This document shows, in pieces, positions 1 through 6,289 of a stretch of DNA of 15,124 bases. Source of the DNA: JANQTF01 sp036835375 (GTDB taxonomy: Bacteria; Bacteroidota; Bacteroidia; J057); the NCBI GenBank assembly GCA_036835375.1, contig DAITMB010000120.1, forward strand, positions 1-15,124. Direction: 5' to 3'. The translations under genes were made by a program, and so were the position numbers. Numbering within the stretch: position 1 is the first letter of the stretch; each line of letters begins with the position of its first letter. The notes beneath the pieces are model-generated. The model saw only the letters and a list, made by a program, of their open reading frames with translations. It was not told the origin of the DNA and searched no databases.

Positions 1-94
1 ATAAGAATTGAGTGGGATCAATGGATTCCTATAGTTCCCCCTGAATTCAGGAGCAGGTATTAAGGTGATAAATTCACCCCGAAAACTTGAAAAA

Positions 95-226
95 ATGAGT
101 CGAAAATGCCGCAGTTTCAGCAAAGAAATCAAGGCAAAAGTAGCCTCAGAGGCGTTACGAGAATGCGAAACACTTCAGGATCTGGCCAAAAAGCATAAAC
201 CTCACCCCAACCAAATCGTGAGTTGA
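95..226 (+). pseudogene. IS3-family orfA remnant, N-terminal 43 codons
   Basis: This open piece encodes the helix-turn-helix start of an IS3 OrfA protein, which would bind the element's ends. It begins MSRKCRSFSKEIKAKV and ends ...HPNQIVS. The TGA at 224-226 stands where functional relatives have a Trp codon, so one G-to-A change explains the stop. Coding-like sequence continues after a frameshift: about 270-330 reads as a segment ending in TRLYDEIG, then meets another stop. Family recognition is from the K-x-K-V-A-x-E-A-L and L-A-x-K-H-x-x-H-P-N-Q-I pattern. It is too short and broken to be functional. Confidence 0.85.
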
Positions 227-343
227 AAGAAGGTCATTCAAGGTAGGATACCGGGACTATTTTCGGGAAAGGGAGTGCGAAGCCGCCAATCGGAGCGAAG
301 CAATCACACGCTTGTATGACGAAATCGGTCCGCCCTAGACTTG

Positions 344-363
344 TACTGAGCGTAGTCGAAGTA
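344..363 (+). repeat. REP-like imperfect palindrome inside the IS remnant
   Basis: The 20 bases tactgagcgtagtcgaagta form an imperfect inverted repeat whose outer arms are TACT and AGTA. It sits where OrfA should continue into OrfB, and it has no counterpart in the protein pattern on either side, so it looks like a small secondary insertion. From memory, very similar ctgagcg/tcgaag words occur as dispersed short repeats in many Bacteroidota genomes. That part is recall, not something this window shows, since no second copy is present here. Confidence 0.4.
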
Positions 364-1136
364 TGGAGCGAAACGGGCAAAATAAAAGGTTGAAGAACTA
401 TAGCTCGTCCAAACGTAAGCAGCTGGTCGAGGCCAGCCATGAGGAGTTGAGCGTTCGCCATCAATGCGAGTTGCTGTCGGTGCCCCGCTCAATGCACTAC
501 TATCAGCCAGTCGGCGAAACGACCCTGAACCTGGAGCTGATGCGAAAGGCGGGCATCATAGCGCATTATCCCACTCCCAAAACGCGTTTGTAGTCCCCTA
601 ACCTTCAGATATTTCCCTATCTTTTCGAGGGGCTGGAGATCGTGTTAGGGCGAATCAATTGTGGGCCACCGATATCACCTCCATTCCCGTCGAGGGGGGG
701 CTTCTTCTACCTTATAGCCATTATGGACCTCTACAGGCGTTATGTCCTGGCTTGGGAACTATCAAACAACATGGAAATTCAGTTCTGCCATGGCGCCTTA
801 GCGGGAACCCTGAGCCAAGGCAAGCCTGAGATATTCAACTCCGACCGGGGCAGCCAATTCACCTCTTTTCTGCTCACGGGGAGGCTGTTGGAAAGAAAAA
901 GCAAGGGTAAGCCGTAATGAGAAAAATCGATTGATGGATAATATTTTTTCTAAAAGACTATCGCACAGCTTGAAATACAAGGAGGTTTATGCTTTTTCTT
1001 ACCGCGATGGGCAGAAAGCCTACCGGCGAGTCGCCAACTGGATTTAGCGATACAACGAACTTCGCCCTCACAAAAGCCAAAACTACGACACGTCGAAATA
1101 AATGCAATTTACATTACCTCGAATAAGATAATTCTT

Positions 1137-1571
1137 TCACGACTGATAAAATCGTTCCTTTGAATTAATTACAATCTCACCTTCAGTGGTCTGATGAATG
1201 GGGAAAACCTCAAATTTTTGCCTTCCGGCACCCACAAGCAAATGTATTTTCTGTTTTGGGGGTTGGGGATAATACCCAAATCCCAGCTCGCCATAAAGCA
1301 CCCCGGAGGAATCACCTGTACCCAGTAGGATACTTGTTTCTTTTCCCAATTGTTGAAAACTGACAATCAATATGTTACTTTTTGATTGCTCAGCAAATTT
1401 GTAGTTAATTCCAAATGGGTTGACTTTAGCCCCAATCTGTATTTCGTCGTCTCTGCTAAATAGCGGTGAGTTGACTGTAACAGGTGTGAAAGGATCGATA
1501 TCTTGACAAAAGACATTAATTACTAAAAGTGTCGTAATAAATATAAAACAACAGACTCGTCTCGCCCTATG
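1137..1571 (-). pseudogene. Truncated secreted/outer-membrane barrel-like protein
   Basis: An open frame of up to 144 codons ends at TGA 1137-1139. Its start resembles a signal peptide: a basic RARR, a hydrophobic stretch (CCFIFITTLLVINVF), then CQD, and the mature part begins DIDPFTPVTVNSPLFS. The pattern FTPVxxNSPLF followed by EIQIGA, alternating hydrophobic strands and GELGFGYY recalls small Bacteroidota outer-membrane barrel or lipoprotein families of roughly 190-200 residues, so this copy would lack its C-terminal strands. There is no in-frame ATG or GTG: the frame is closed by TGA at 1572-1574, and the only standard alternative start is a TTG at 1370, well inside the fold. The coding-like sequence stops about 35 bp from the last transposase codon of the IS remnant, suggesting the element or a later rearrangement removed the 3' end. 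The family assignment is tentative; the decayed state is better supported. Confidence 0.5.
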
Positions 1572-1928
1572 TCATATTTTGATTGAAAGATCACGCTTAC
1601 ATGAATCCAAGTTCTGGCGTCTTTTCCGAATTAATTTAAATGAATATCTCCCATTTCGCCGAAATCCCAAACAATTTTCGGCAACTATCCGAGTAATCAA
1701 ACAGTATCGTTGCCCTCAATGGGCAATCGATAACTTTTGCCTTTCGCTCCACTGCCCAGCAAATATGATCCGGCAGGTCAAGCAGTGGTAAGGAAAGAAG
1801 AAACTCCCCTCATAATTTCGGGACCAATACAGTGACAATACCATTCATGGCCACCATTTCGATTCTTTTCTCAGAAAATAGCATTTGAAAATCGGCAATT
1901 TTGGAGCGAATAAAACATCTCCCCCACC
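1572..1928. other. Gene-poor stretch with no supported gene
   Basis: About 357 bases between the truncated barrel gene and the SMP-30-like gene. A plus-strand frame of 70 codons (1579-1791) has no recognisable family and lies in low-complexity-free but non-conserved sequence, so I do not call it. On the minus strand a 24-codon piece (1884 down to 1810), MLFSEKRIEMVAMNGIVTVL and so on, looks like the tail of a protein and could be another gene fragment. I see no hairpin with a T tract and no RNA gene. Confidence 0.4.
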
Positions 1929-3008
1929 TTACTCCAATTTAATGAATGCAAGCCCGCTGTAAGCAGTCATGGGAATCACGAGCTGATTGGCTGTGGGGTC
2001 GTAACACATAGAGGCCGCACTGGGAATGTTTTCGGCAATCAGCTCCGCAGACTCTCCGGGACGTATGCGAAACACACCGCCTTCGCGCACACTACATACG
2101 TACTTGGTGCCGTCAGGCGTGATCACCAGGCCATCGCCACCAGGTTGCGTGGATGCTTCCGTGTTGAGCAACTCCCCCTCTCGTGAGTAGGTCAGCACAC
2201 TGGTATTCCCATAATTCACGACGACAATGTTTCCCTCCGGATCAAACGCAATGCCGTTGGGTTGATGGAGTGGGCCGCCAACGGCAAACACAGAAATATC
2301 TCCTTCGGGAGAAATTTTCCATACCCGCCAGGATTGTGGATCGGGATTACTTCCCATGTCCCCGGTTTGTGTGGTGTACATCATTCCGTCTTCCGTCACA
2401 GCAATATCGTTGATCCAAGGGGAATCCTTCAAAGTGATGGATTTCACAGGCGCTCCCGTCTTCATGTCAAACTGATGAATGACGGCTCTGCTAGGATCGT
2501 CCTCCCCAGGACCGTCCTCACGATCGCAGATGTAGAGCATCCCGTTCACAATATCGCTGCCCAGCGGATCATTCAAGACTAGCGGAGGCGTGAGGCTGTT
2601 GCGGTCCTTGGGTTGCTGAAGCCCTATCCATCGAAGGGTATGCACCGATCCGTCGTGGTTGATGAGTGAAACAAAGGCATCGTTGGGCTGCATACTCTGC
2701 GATACACCGCGATTCACCACCACAAGGAGGTCTCGATCTGGGTCGTATGAGCAGCTTTCTGCAGAATGGATCGCACCATACACTTTCACATTGGAGGTCA
2801 TAGGGCTAAAATCGCCGCCTACCGGGTTGACAGGCAACCCCAAAGGATTCCCAACCGGATACGCATCTGCCTGCACCTGCTGTGCAAGGAGCGGACTCAA
2901 CAACAAGTTCATCTCGAGCACGAGCAGGCAAAACATCGGTAGGCGCAAGCTTGCAATTTTAGCCAATCCTTTGACTTTCGTGCTGTTGGGATCTGGTCTT
3001 TTCATCAT
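1929..3008 (-). CDS. Exported SMP-30/gluconolactonase-like beta-propeller protein
   Basis: A 359-residue protein of the SMP-30/gluconolactonase/LRE-like superfamily: six-bladed propellers that often hydrolyse lactones or related esters using one divalent metal. A signal peptide covers residues 1 to about 43 (basic start, LPMFCLLVLEMNLLLSPLLA), so it acts outside the cytoplasm. The four metal-ligand positions of SMP-30 appear to be present: Glu84 (SAESC), Asn200 (WIND), Asn251 (HQPNGIAFDPEGN) and Asp292 (PGGDGL). Repeated D-x-x-G turns mark the blades. I chose the ATG at 3008 because the signal peptide follows directly; the open frame runs to 3137, but that extra 43-residue leader is charged and would bury the signal. 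It is transcribed alone, downstream of a 187-bp spacer after the YdeI/DUF1905 gene. The substrate cannot be told from sequence. Superfamily is fairly sure, enzyme activity is inference. Confidence 0.8.
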   Translation of the reverse strand: MMKRPDPNSTKVKGLAKIASLRLPMFCLLVLEMNLLLSPLLAQQVQADAYPVGNPLGLPVNPVGGDFSPMTSNVKVYGAIHSAESCSYDPDRDLLVVVNRGVSQSMQPNDAFVSLINHDGSVHTLRWIGLQQPKDRNSLTPPLVLNDPLGSDIVNGMLYICDREDGPGEDDPSRAVIHQFDMKTGAPVKSITLKDSPWINDIAVTEDGMMYTTQTGDMGSNPDPQSWRVWKISPEGDISVFAVGGPLHQPNGIAFDPEGNIVVVNYGNTSVLTYSREGELLNTEASTQPGGDGLVITPDGTKYVCSVREGGVFRIRPGESAELIAENIPSAASMCYDPTANQLVIPMTAYSGLAFIKLE

Positions 3009-3149
3009 GATGTTGGTTATTTGCTCGCTGAGAGAATTAATTGCTGAAGAGTGTTTAAAAGCCAGTTTTTCACAAAAAAACCTATTTCTGTCCATCCTTT
3101 CTAAACATACCAAATCTTCCACAAACCTCACCCACACCTATCCAGAAAC

Positions 3150-3163
3150 CAGGATATATCCTG
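3150..3163. promoter_or_regulatory. Perfect 14-bp palindrome upstream of the SMP-30-like gene
   Basis: The sequence caggatatatcctg is its own reverse complement over all 14 bases. It lies in the spacer between the end of the DUF1905/OmdA gene (3196) and the start of the SMP-30-like gene (3008), both on the minus strand. The position suits an operator for the latter or part of a 3' structure of the former. There is no T tract after it, so an intrinsic terminator is unlikely. No regulator is known for it. Confidence 0.35.
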
Positions 3164-3195
3164 CGGCCTTCTGACCGCTACGTTAGCTGATAGAA

Positions 3196-3660
3196 TCATG
3201 CCTTTGCACTCTCCATGATCAGTTGGATGGTCTTTTGGATTTGCTTGTCAATGTCTTTGATTTTGTTGACGGAGTGAATGATGCCTCTTCTTTTGCCGAG
3301 CGTGAGGCCTTCGAAGATGGCCTTCATGACTTCGTCTTGCGCCAGGATCGCTTCCAACACTTCTGGTATTTCTACACCCAAGGGGTTGGGATCTTCTCTC
3401 AGTTCAAAGGAGATGTTGTCCCCCAGGGTTTTGCCGACTGCTGATAAGTTTTTGGCTGATAAAATGATGAAAAAGTTTCCATCACCTAGGTGATTCAGTC
3501 CACATTGGAAGGTGATTGTGTTGTCGAGCGTGCAAATGAATCGCGTATGACGCTTGTTTTGAAATTGATGGATGATCTCGGCGTCAATTTTTAGGTAGAA
3601 ATATCCTCCCTTCCGCTTCTCTAGCTGCCCAATGACTTGTTCGCATATGAAATGTTCCAT
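3196..3660 (-). CDS. YdeI/OmpD-associated (DUF1905 + OmdA) protein
   Basis: A 154-residue cytoplasmic protein with two parts. Residues about 5-85 match DUF1905 (EKRKGGYFYLKI, then a beta-rich segment ending NFFIILSA). Residues about 110-154 match the OmdA/YdeI tail (EVMKAIFEGLTLGKRRGIIH...). In this family the tail normally reads as F-x-x-L-x-P-G-x-x-R with a downstream T-R-x-x-R-I; here Pro is replaced (LTLGKRR) and the last motif is diverged (DKQIQK). YdeI homologues have been linked to resistance to cationic peptides and stress, but the biochemical role is unknown. The start at 3660 is chosen because AGGAGG sits six bases upstream; the open frame extends to 3717 without support. It is the last gene of the minus-strand cluster and a distant paralogue of the YdeI gene at 4171-4800. 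Confidence 0.8.
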   Translation of the reverse strand: MEHFICEQVIGQLEKRKGGYFYLKIDAEIIHQFQNKRHTRFICTLDNTITFQCGLNHLGDGNFFIILSAKNLSAVGKTLGDNISFELREDPNPLGVEIPEVLEAILAQDEVMKAIFEGLTLGKRRGIIHSVNKIKDIDKQIQKTIQLIMESAKA

Positions 3661-3666
3661 TTTGTC

Positions 3667-3672
3667 CCTCCT
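3667..3672 (-). promoter_or_regulatory. Strong Shine-Dalgarno site of the DUF1905/OmdA gene
   Basis: On the minus strand the bases AGGAGG are followed by a six-base spacer and the ATG at 3660. A perfect SD is unusual in Bacteroidota, where initiation often relies on A-rich leaders, and it decides the start codon here against the open frame running to 3717. Confidence 0.75.
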
Positions 3673-3710
3673 GGTCTTTAGATCTGCGAAGCTTTGGGTT
3701 GATGCATAAG

Positions 3711-4079
3711 TTAACACCCTTCCACCATATCCTGCCCAAATGTCAATAAGTTATTGTCCGGGTCGAGCAAAGAAAACTCCCTTTGTCCCCAGGGTTTTGT
3801 TTCCAGGCTCCCATGTGGGTGAATGGCAATTCCTTTATCCAAAAAATCTTGATACAACGCCTCCACATTGTTTGTCCTGATATAAACTTGCCCGTAGTTC
3901 TCGGCTGGATCGAGTGCTTTGAACTCAAAAAAATGTATTTGTATGTTGTCTTTCTGAATCATGAGGTAACCATCGAACTCGCTACCTCCAATATCTTGAA
4001 ACCCCATTTGCTGGAGGTAATATTCTTTTGTCACCGCCTTGTTCCTCATCGGCAACTTTGGATGAATGTTTGTGAGCAT
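3711..4079 (-). CDS. VOC-family bleomycin-resistance-like protein
   Basis: A 122-residue protein of the vicinal-oxygen-chelate superfamily, close in pattern to bleomycin-binding (Ble-type) proteins: LPMRNKAVTKEYYLQQMGF at the start, QIHFFEF near residue 55, NYGQVYIRTNN in the middle, then KPWGQREFSLLDPDNNLLTF near the end. Proteins of this type dimerise and either bind a drug of the bleomycin class or carry a metal for a small-molecule reaction. The ligand is not evident; the final Glu of metal-dependent members is replaced by Gln (TFGQ), favouring a binding role. An AAGGAG site lies 12 bases before the ATG. It follows the YdeI gene (stop 4171) after 91 bases and is 50 bases before the DUF1905 gene, so it may belong to the same transcript or have its own promoter. 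Confidence 0.85.
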   Translation of the reverse strand: MLTNIHPKLPMRNKAVTKEYYLQQMGFQDIGGSEFDGYLMIQKDNIQIHFFEFKALDPAENYGQVYIRTNNVEALYQDFLDKGIAIHPHGSLETKPWGQREFSLLDPDNNLLTFGQDMVEGC

Positions 4080-4170
4080 AGCTTTAGTTTACTCCTTTTC
4101 AAAAATCATGATATGAAGATGCCACAGTTTTCCCTGCAAAGAACCGTTTGATTCCTTCACGAATCCACTT

Positions 4171-4800
4171 TTAACGACCATATTTATCGTTCAGGCCCTC
4201 TCCATTGAATATTTTTTGGAGGCATTTTTCGATTCTGGATTCTCTCGTTTGGGATTGCTTGGGCTGAGAAAAATAGATGATGTACCCCCTTTGACGACCC
4301 GGAGTCAACGCAAAAAATGCTTTCTTCAGCGCCGGAAGTTCTTCGAATTTATTCATCAGCTCCACGGGAATAGGTTCCGGTTTTTGCTGCAATTCTACCC
4401 TCAATCCCGCTTTCTCCACTTCTACGGCCTGAAAAATATACTCTTTTAGGATTTCCGTCTGCTCCAGGATACTTTCTGGGTCGGTGTATTTGATCAATCG
4501 GGAGGATTGTGAGTGTTCCCCTGGCTTGTCAAGGATCCCGTGAGGATCTTCTAGCAATGCACCTTTGAAAAAACTCAAGGAACAATAATCCTTGAAAGCG
4601 CTCACAATCGCGATGTTTTTGGAATCATGAGTGTAGCAGGGAACGCCCCATTTGAGTTCTTCGGTCAGCCCGCAGTCCAGTACAATTTGTCTCAGGATTT
4701 CAAGCTCTTCACGCCAATCGTTGACTTTGCAGTCGGGAGTTCCCCCGAATTTGCAGCGCATGCAGCCGTCGATGAGGTATTTATCTACTTCAGAATTCAT
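4171..4800 (-). CDS. YdeI family protein (DUF1801 + OmdA)
   Basis: A 209-residue cytoplasmic protein of the YdeI type. The N-terminal part (about 20-125) is a DUF1801 domain: LKWGVPCY, then IAIVSAFKDYCSLSFFKGALL. The tail (about 150-195) is the OmdA region and keeps the full motif F-F-A-L-T-P-G-R-Q-R-G-Y-I-I-Y-F-S-Q-P-K followed by TRESRIEKC. Family members are associated with protection against cationic antimicrobial peptides and with stress, mechanism unknown. Its ATG overlaps the TGA of the DoxX-like gene in the sequence ATGA (4797-4800), so translation is likely coupled. Cys residues in CMRCKFGGTPDC near the start may form a disulfide or metal site, but that is only a possibility. Family assignment is firm. 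Confidence 0.88.
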   Translation of the reverse strand: MNSEVDKYLIDGCMRCKFGGTPDCKVNDWREELEILRQIVLDCGLTEELKWGVPCYTHDSKNIAIVSAFKDYCSLSFFKGALLEDPHGILDKPGEHSQSSRLIKYTDPESILEQTEILKEYIFQAVEVEKAGLRVELQQKPEPIPVELMNKFEELPALKKAFFALTPGRQRGYIIYFSQPKQSQTRESRIEKCLQKIFNGEGLNDKYGR

Positions 4801-5192
4801 GATACTGAAAGTGATATAGAGGAAAAGATTCTCCTATCGGCAGGCCTGAAATACCACGAAACCACGGTTAACAATAGCAACAGCGCAGGTCCGATATATT
4901 CGACAGCGTCATCTCCCTGAGCAACGTGTGAAAATATAGCTCCTGACATCACAAAGAAAAACCCCGCATAGGCCCATTCTTTCAACAGCCCATACTTGGG
5001 AATCAGAATTACCAGCGCACCCAGTAATTTCCATACTCCGATGATGGCTAGAAAATAAATGGGATACCCCAAAGCTGTCATCTTCTCCACTTCTTCTTCC
5101 AGAGGAATCAGCTGCACAACCGCCGTCGTAACCATTCCAAGGCACAACCAAATGGTTGCTATCCAATAGATGATCTTGTTTCGCTTTCTCAT
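4797..5192 (-). CDS. DoxX-like family membrane protein
   Basis: A 131-residue inner-membrane protein with four predicted helices: about 7-29 (IIYWIATIWLCLGMVTTAVVQLI), 43-64 (YPIYFLAIIGVWKLLGALVILI), 72-91 and 99-116 (YIGPALLLLLTVVSWYF); short loops separate them. The GxxK-LLGAL...P pattern after the second helix and the acidic loop before it fit the DoxX-like (DoxX_2) family. Members of this superfamily have been tied to quinone- or thiol-linked redox processes, but no function is fixed for this branch. The gene is embedded in an operon with both junctions overlapping: its ATG overlaps the TGA of the AHSA1 gene (5189-5192) and its TGA overlaps the next ATG (4797-4800). This ArsR/AHSA1/DoxX/YdeI combination recurs in Bacteroidota. 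Confidence 0.85.
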   Translation of the reverse strand: MRKRNKIIYWIATIWLCLGMVTTAVVQLIPLEEEVEKMTALGYPIYFLAIIGVWKLLGALVILIPKYGLLKEWAYAGFFFVMSGAIFSHVAQGDDAVEYIGPALLLLLTVVSWYFRPADRRIFSSISLSVS

Positions 5193-5665
5193 GGTGATTG
5201 GGGTGAATGGCTCATGATTTCTTGAAGTTGGTCATGTGCCATGTTGATTCCTTGCACAAAAGGCAGCCTCAAGATGCTGTCTCTGACTGCGACCGACTGG
5301 TAGATGATGTGCATGGTGAGTCTGCTGGTGTCTGGCGTCAGTGGCTCAAAAGATAAAAACTCGAGTTGGACGGGAAAACGAGTGTTCTCCATTTCAAATG
5401 TGCGCGTGATTTTCTCGTGTAGCACACATTCATGGATGGTACCGTTGAATCGGTGTGTATTTCCCAAAGGATCGGTGGTTTCAAACTGATAACTTCCGTG
5501 TCGCTTGGAATCCAGTTTCAGCACCTTGGTTCCCATCCATTGCTCCACCGCATCGGGTTCAATGAAAGCGGTAAAAAGCAGAGACAGGGGCAAGTCAAAT
5601 TCTCTGGTGACAACGAGGTCCTGCTTGCCATCCTCTGCACTGACATTTGTTTTTCGCTGTCTCAT
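5189..5665 (-). CDS. SRPBCC/AHSA1-type protein
   Basis: A 158-residue protein of the START-like SRPBCC fold, in the AHSA1 (activator of Hsp90 ATPase-like) branch common in bacteria. The signature start is VVTREFDLPLSLLFTAFIEPDAVEQWMG, followed by the beta-rich GSYQFETTDPLGNTHRFNG and a FEPLTPDTSRLTMH segment, and the C-terminal helix. Such proteins bind hydrophobic ligands in a cavity; the ligand is unknown here, and the Hsp90 link comes only from the eukaryotic name. The start ATG follows the ArsR stop by three bases, and its end overlaps the DoxX-like start, so all are probably co-translated. ArsR next to AHSA1 is a frequent bacterial pair. Confidence 0.88.
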   Translation of the reverse strand: MRQRKTNVSAEDGKQDLVVTREFDLPLSLLFTAFIEPDAVEQWMGTKVLKLDSKRHGSYQFETTDPLGNTHRFNGTIHECVLHEKITRTFEMENTRFPVQLEFLSFEPLTPDTSRLTMHIIYQSVAVRDSILRLPFVQGINMAHDQLQEIMSHSPQSP

Positions 5666-5668
5666 GAC

Positions 5669-5995
5669 CTAGTGGGTTGGTTTGTACTTTTTCATTGAGG
5701 CCTCCAAGGCATCGAACCTATCCTCCCACATCTGGCGAAATGGCTCGACAAAGTCCGCCACTTCTTTCATTTTTTGGACATTCGTGAGATAGAATATTTC
5801 TCTCCCGAGCTGTTTTTGCTCCAATAATTCACACTCAGTGAGTATTTGCAAATGCTTCGAAACGGTCGGTCTGGCCGTGTCGAAGTTGGAGGCGATCGCA
5901 CCCGCAGTCATTGATTGCGAGGCCACCAAGAGCAGGATCGCCCTTCTGGTAGGGTCGGCGATTGCTTGAAATACGTCTCGTCTCAGATTCATCAT
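5669..5995 (-). CDS. ArsR-family transcriptional repressor
   Basis: A 108-residue winged-helix protein. The pattern DVFQAIADPTRRAILLLVASQSMTAG is the ArsR helix 1-2 signature, the recognition helix is TARPTVSKHLQIL (about 42-54), and the wing is LLEQKQLGREIFYLT. It has no ELCVCDL-type cysteine pair, so it is probably not a metal sensor; the C-terminal helix (FRQMWEDRFDALEASM) is typical of the branch found beside AHSA1 and DoxX genes. The start is at 5995 or 5992 (two adjacent ATGs). It is the first gene of the minus-strand operon. Two related inverted repeats lie directly upstream (5998-6009 and 6021-6040), so it most likely represses its own operon. The inducer is unknown. Confidence 0.9.
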   Translation of the reverse strand: MMNLRRDVFQAIADPTRRAILLLVASQSMTAGAIASNFDTARPTVSKHLQILTECELLEQKQLGREIFYLTNVQKMKEVADFVEPFRQMWEDRFDALEASMKKYKPTH

Positions 5996-5997
5996 GA

Positions 5998-6009
5998 AGT
6001 CATTTGACT
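5998..6009. promoter_or_regulatory. Candidate ArsR operator O1
   Basis: The 12 bases agtcatttgact are an inverted repeat (AGTC/GACT around ATTT), two bases before the arsR start codon. Aligned with O2, the two share the G-x-AG-x-CATTT-x-x-CTAC core, with centres 27 bases apart. It probably overlaps the transcription start. This is inference from symmetry and position. Confidence 0.55.
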
Positions 6010-6011
6010 AC

Positions 6012-6042
6012 CTAATATACGCGTAGCCATTTAGCTACGCAA
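6012..6042 (-). promoter_or_regulatory. Possible promoter of the arsR operon
   Basis: Read on the minus strand, TTG (6042-6040), 20 bases, then TATATTAG (6019-6012). The phylum's sigma-ABfr consensus is TTTG about 19-21 bases before TAnnTTTG; here the -7 element departs at one position and the -33 has three of four bases. The predicted start would fall near 6005, leaving a leader of about ten bases. Weak on its own, but strengthened by the operator repeats that coincide with it. Confidence 0.35.
6021..6040. promoter_or_regulatory. Candidate ArsR operator O2
   Basis: The sequence gcgtagccatttagctacgc contains a perfect 7-bp inverted repeat (GCGTAGC/GCTACGC) around the six bases CATTTA, a common ArsR-type layout. 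On the minus strand it lies within the spacer of a possible promoter: TTG at 6042-6040 and TATATTAG at 6019-6012, 20 bases apart, close to the Bacteroidota TTTG/TAnnTTTG pattern with mismatches. Repressor binding there would block transcription of the arsR operon. It could also affect the divergent cytolysin gene, although that start is 250 bases away. Confidence 0.65.
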
Positions 6043-6289
6043 CTATTCTCGAATTTATCCGCAAGCTTTTCTACGTTTCTAAAATAAATAATTGACTGTC
6101 AGTATTTTGAATTAAATCTTGCTGCTTCTTTTCTCACACACCGCCCCGCATGCGGCATCTGGATCGAATGAATCGAGCATCTATTTTCAGTCTGTCCATC
6201 ATTTGTCCATTCCGCTTTTCAGGTTTTGTAGCTGAGATCATGGAGGTTGCGAGGGTGATTATCAATCCTTTCACTCTCTATCTACCCAC

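Larger units (their letters stand above)
95..1101 (+). mobile_element. Decayed IS3-family insertion sequence (orfA/orfB remnants)
   Basis: This is the remnant of an IS3-family transposon with a two-ORF DDE transposase. OrfA starts at the ATG at 95 and reads as the usual small HTH protein, then hits TGA at 224 where the family has Trp in its Q-I-x-x-W-K-K motif. OrfB pieces follow: an N-terminal part (363-593) with the ELSVRHQCELLSVPRS motif, the first catalytic Asp in WATDIT (about 657-674), the second Asp in FNSDRG (about 836-853), and a C-terminal part read to the TAA at 1099. The pieces lie in different frames. There is a frameshift at the G run near 692-698, another near 870-905, a stop at 591, a segment of some 40 codons missing after 593, and a TAG at about 1046. 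The third catalytic Glu position reads Lys (FSKRL), so the enzyme is dead. No convincing terminal inverted repeats were found, so the element's true ends are unknown. Confidence 0.9.

Noticed and set aside
1..1136. Terminal inverted repeats and target duplication of the IS
   Set aside because: Flanks of the transposase remnants were compared by eye and show no convincing matched ends.
1579..1791. Plus-strand open frame of 70 codons
   Set aside because: No family pattern, no ribosome binding site, odd composition rich in Arg/Phe/Cys, and it lies in a decayed region.
3009..3137. 43-residue N-terminal extension of the SMP-30-like protein
   Set aside because: It would place a charged segment before an evident signal peptide; the tandem ATGs at 3008/3005 are better starts.
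3661..3717. 19-residue extension of the DUF1905/OmdA protein
   Set aside because: The AGGAGG site six bases before 3660 marks that ATG as the start.
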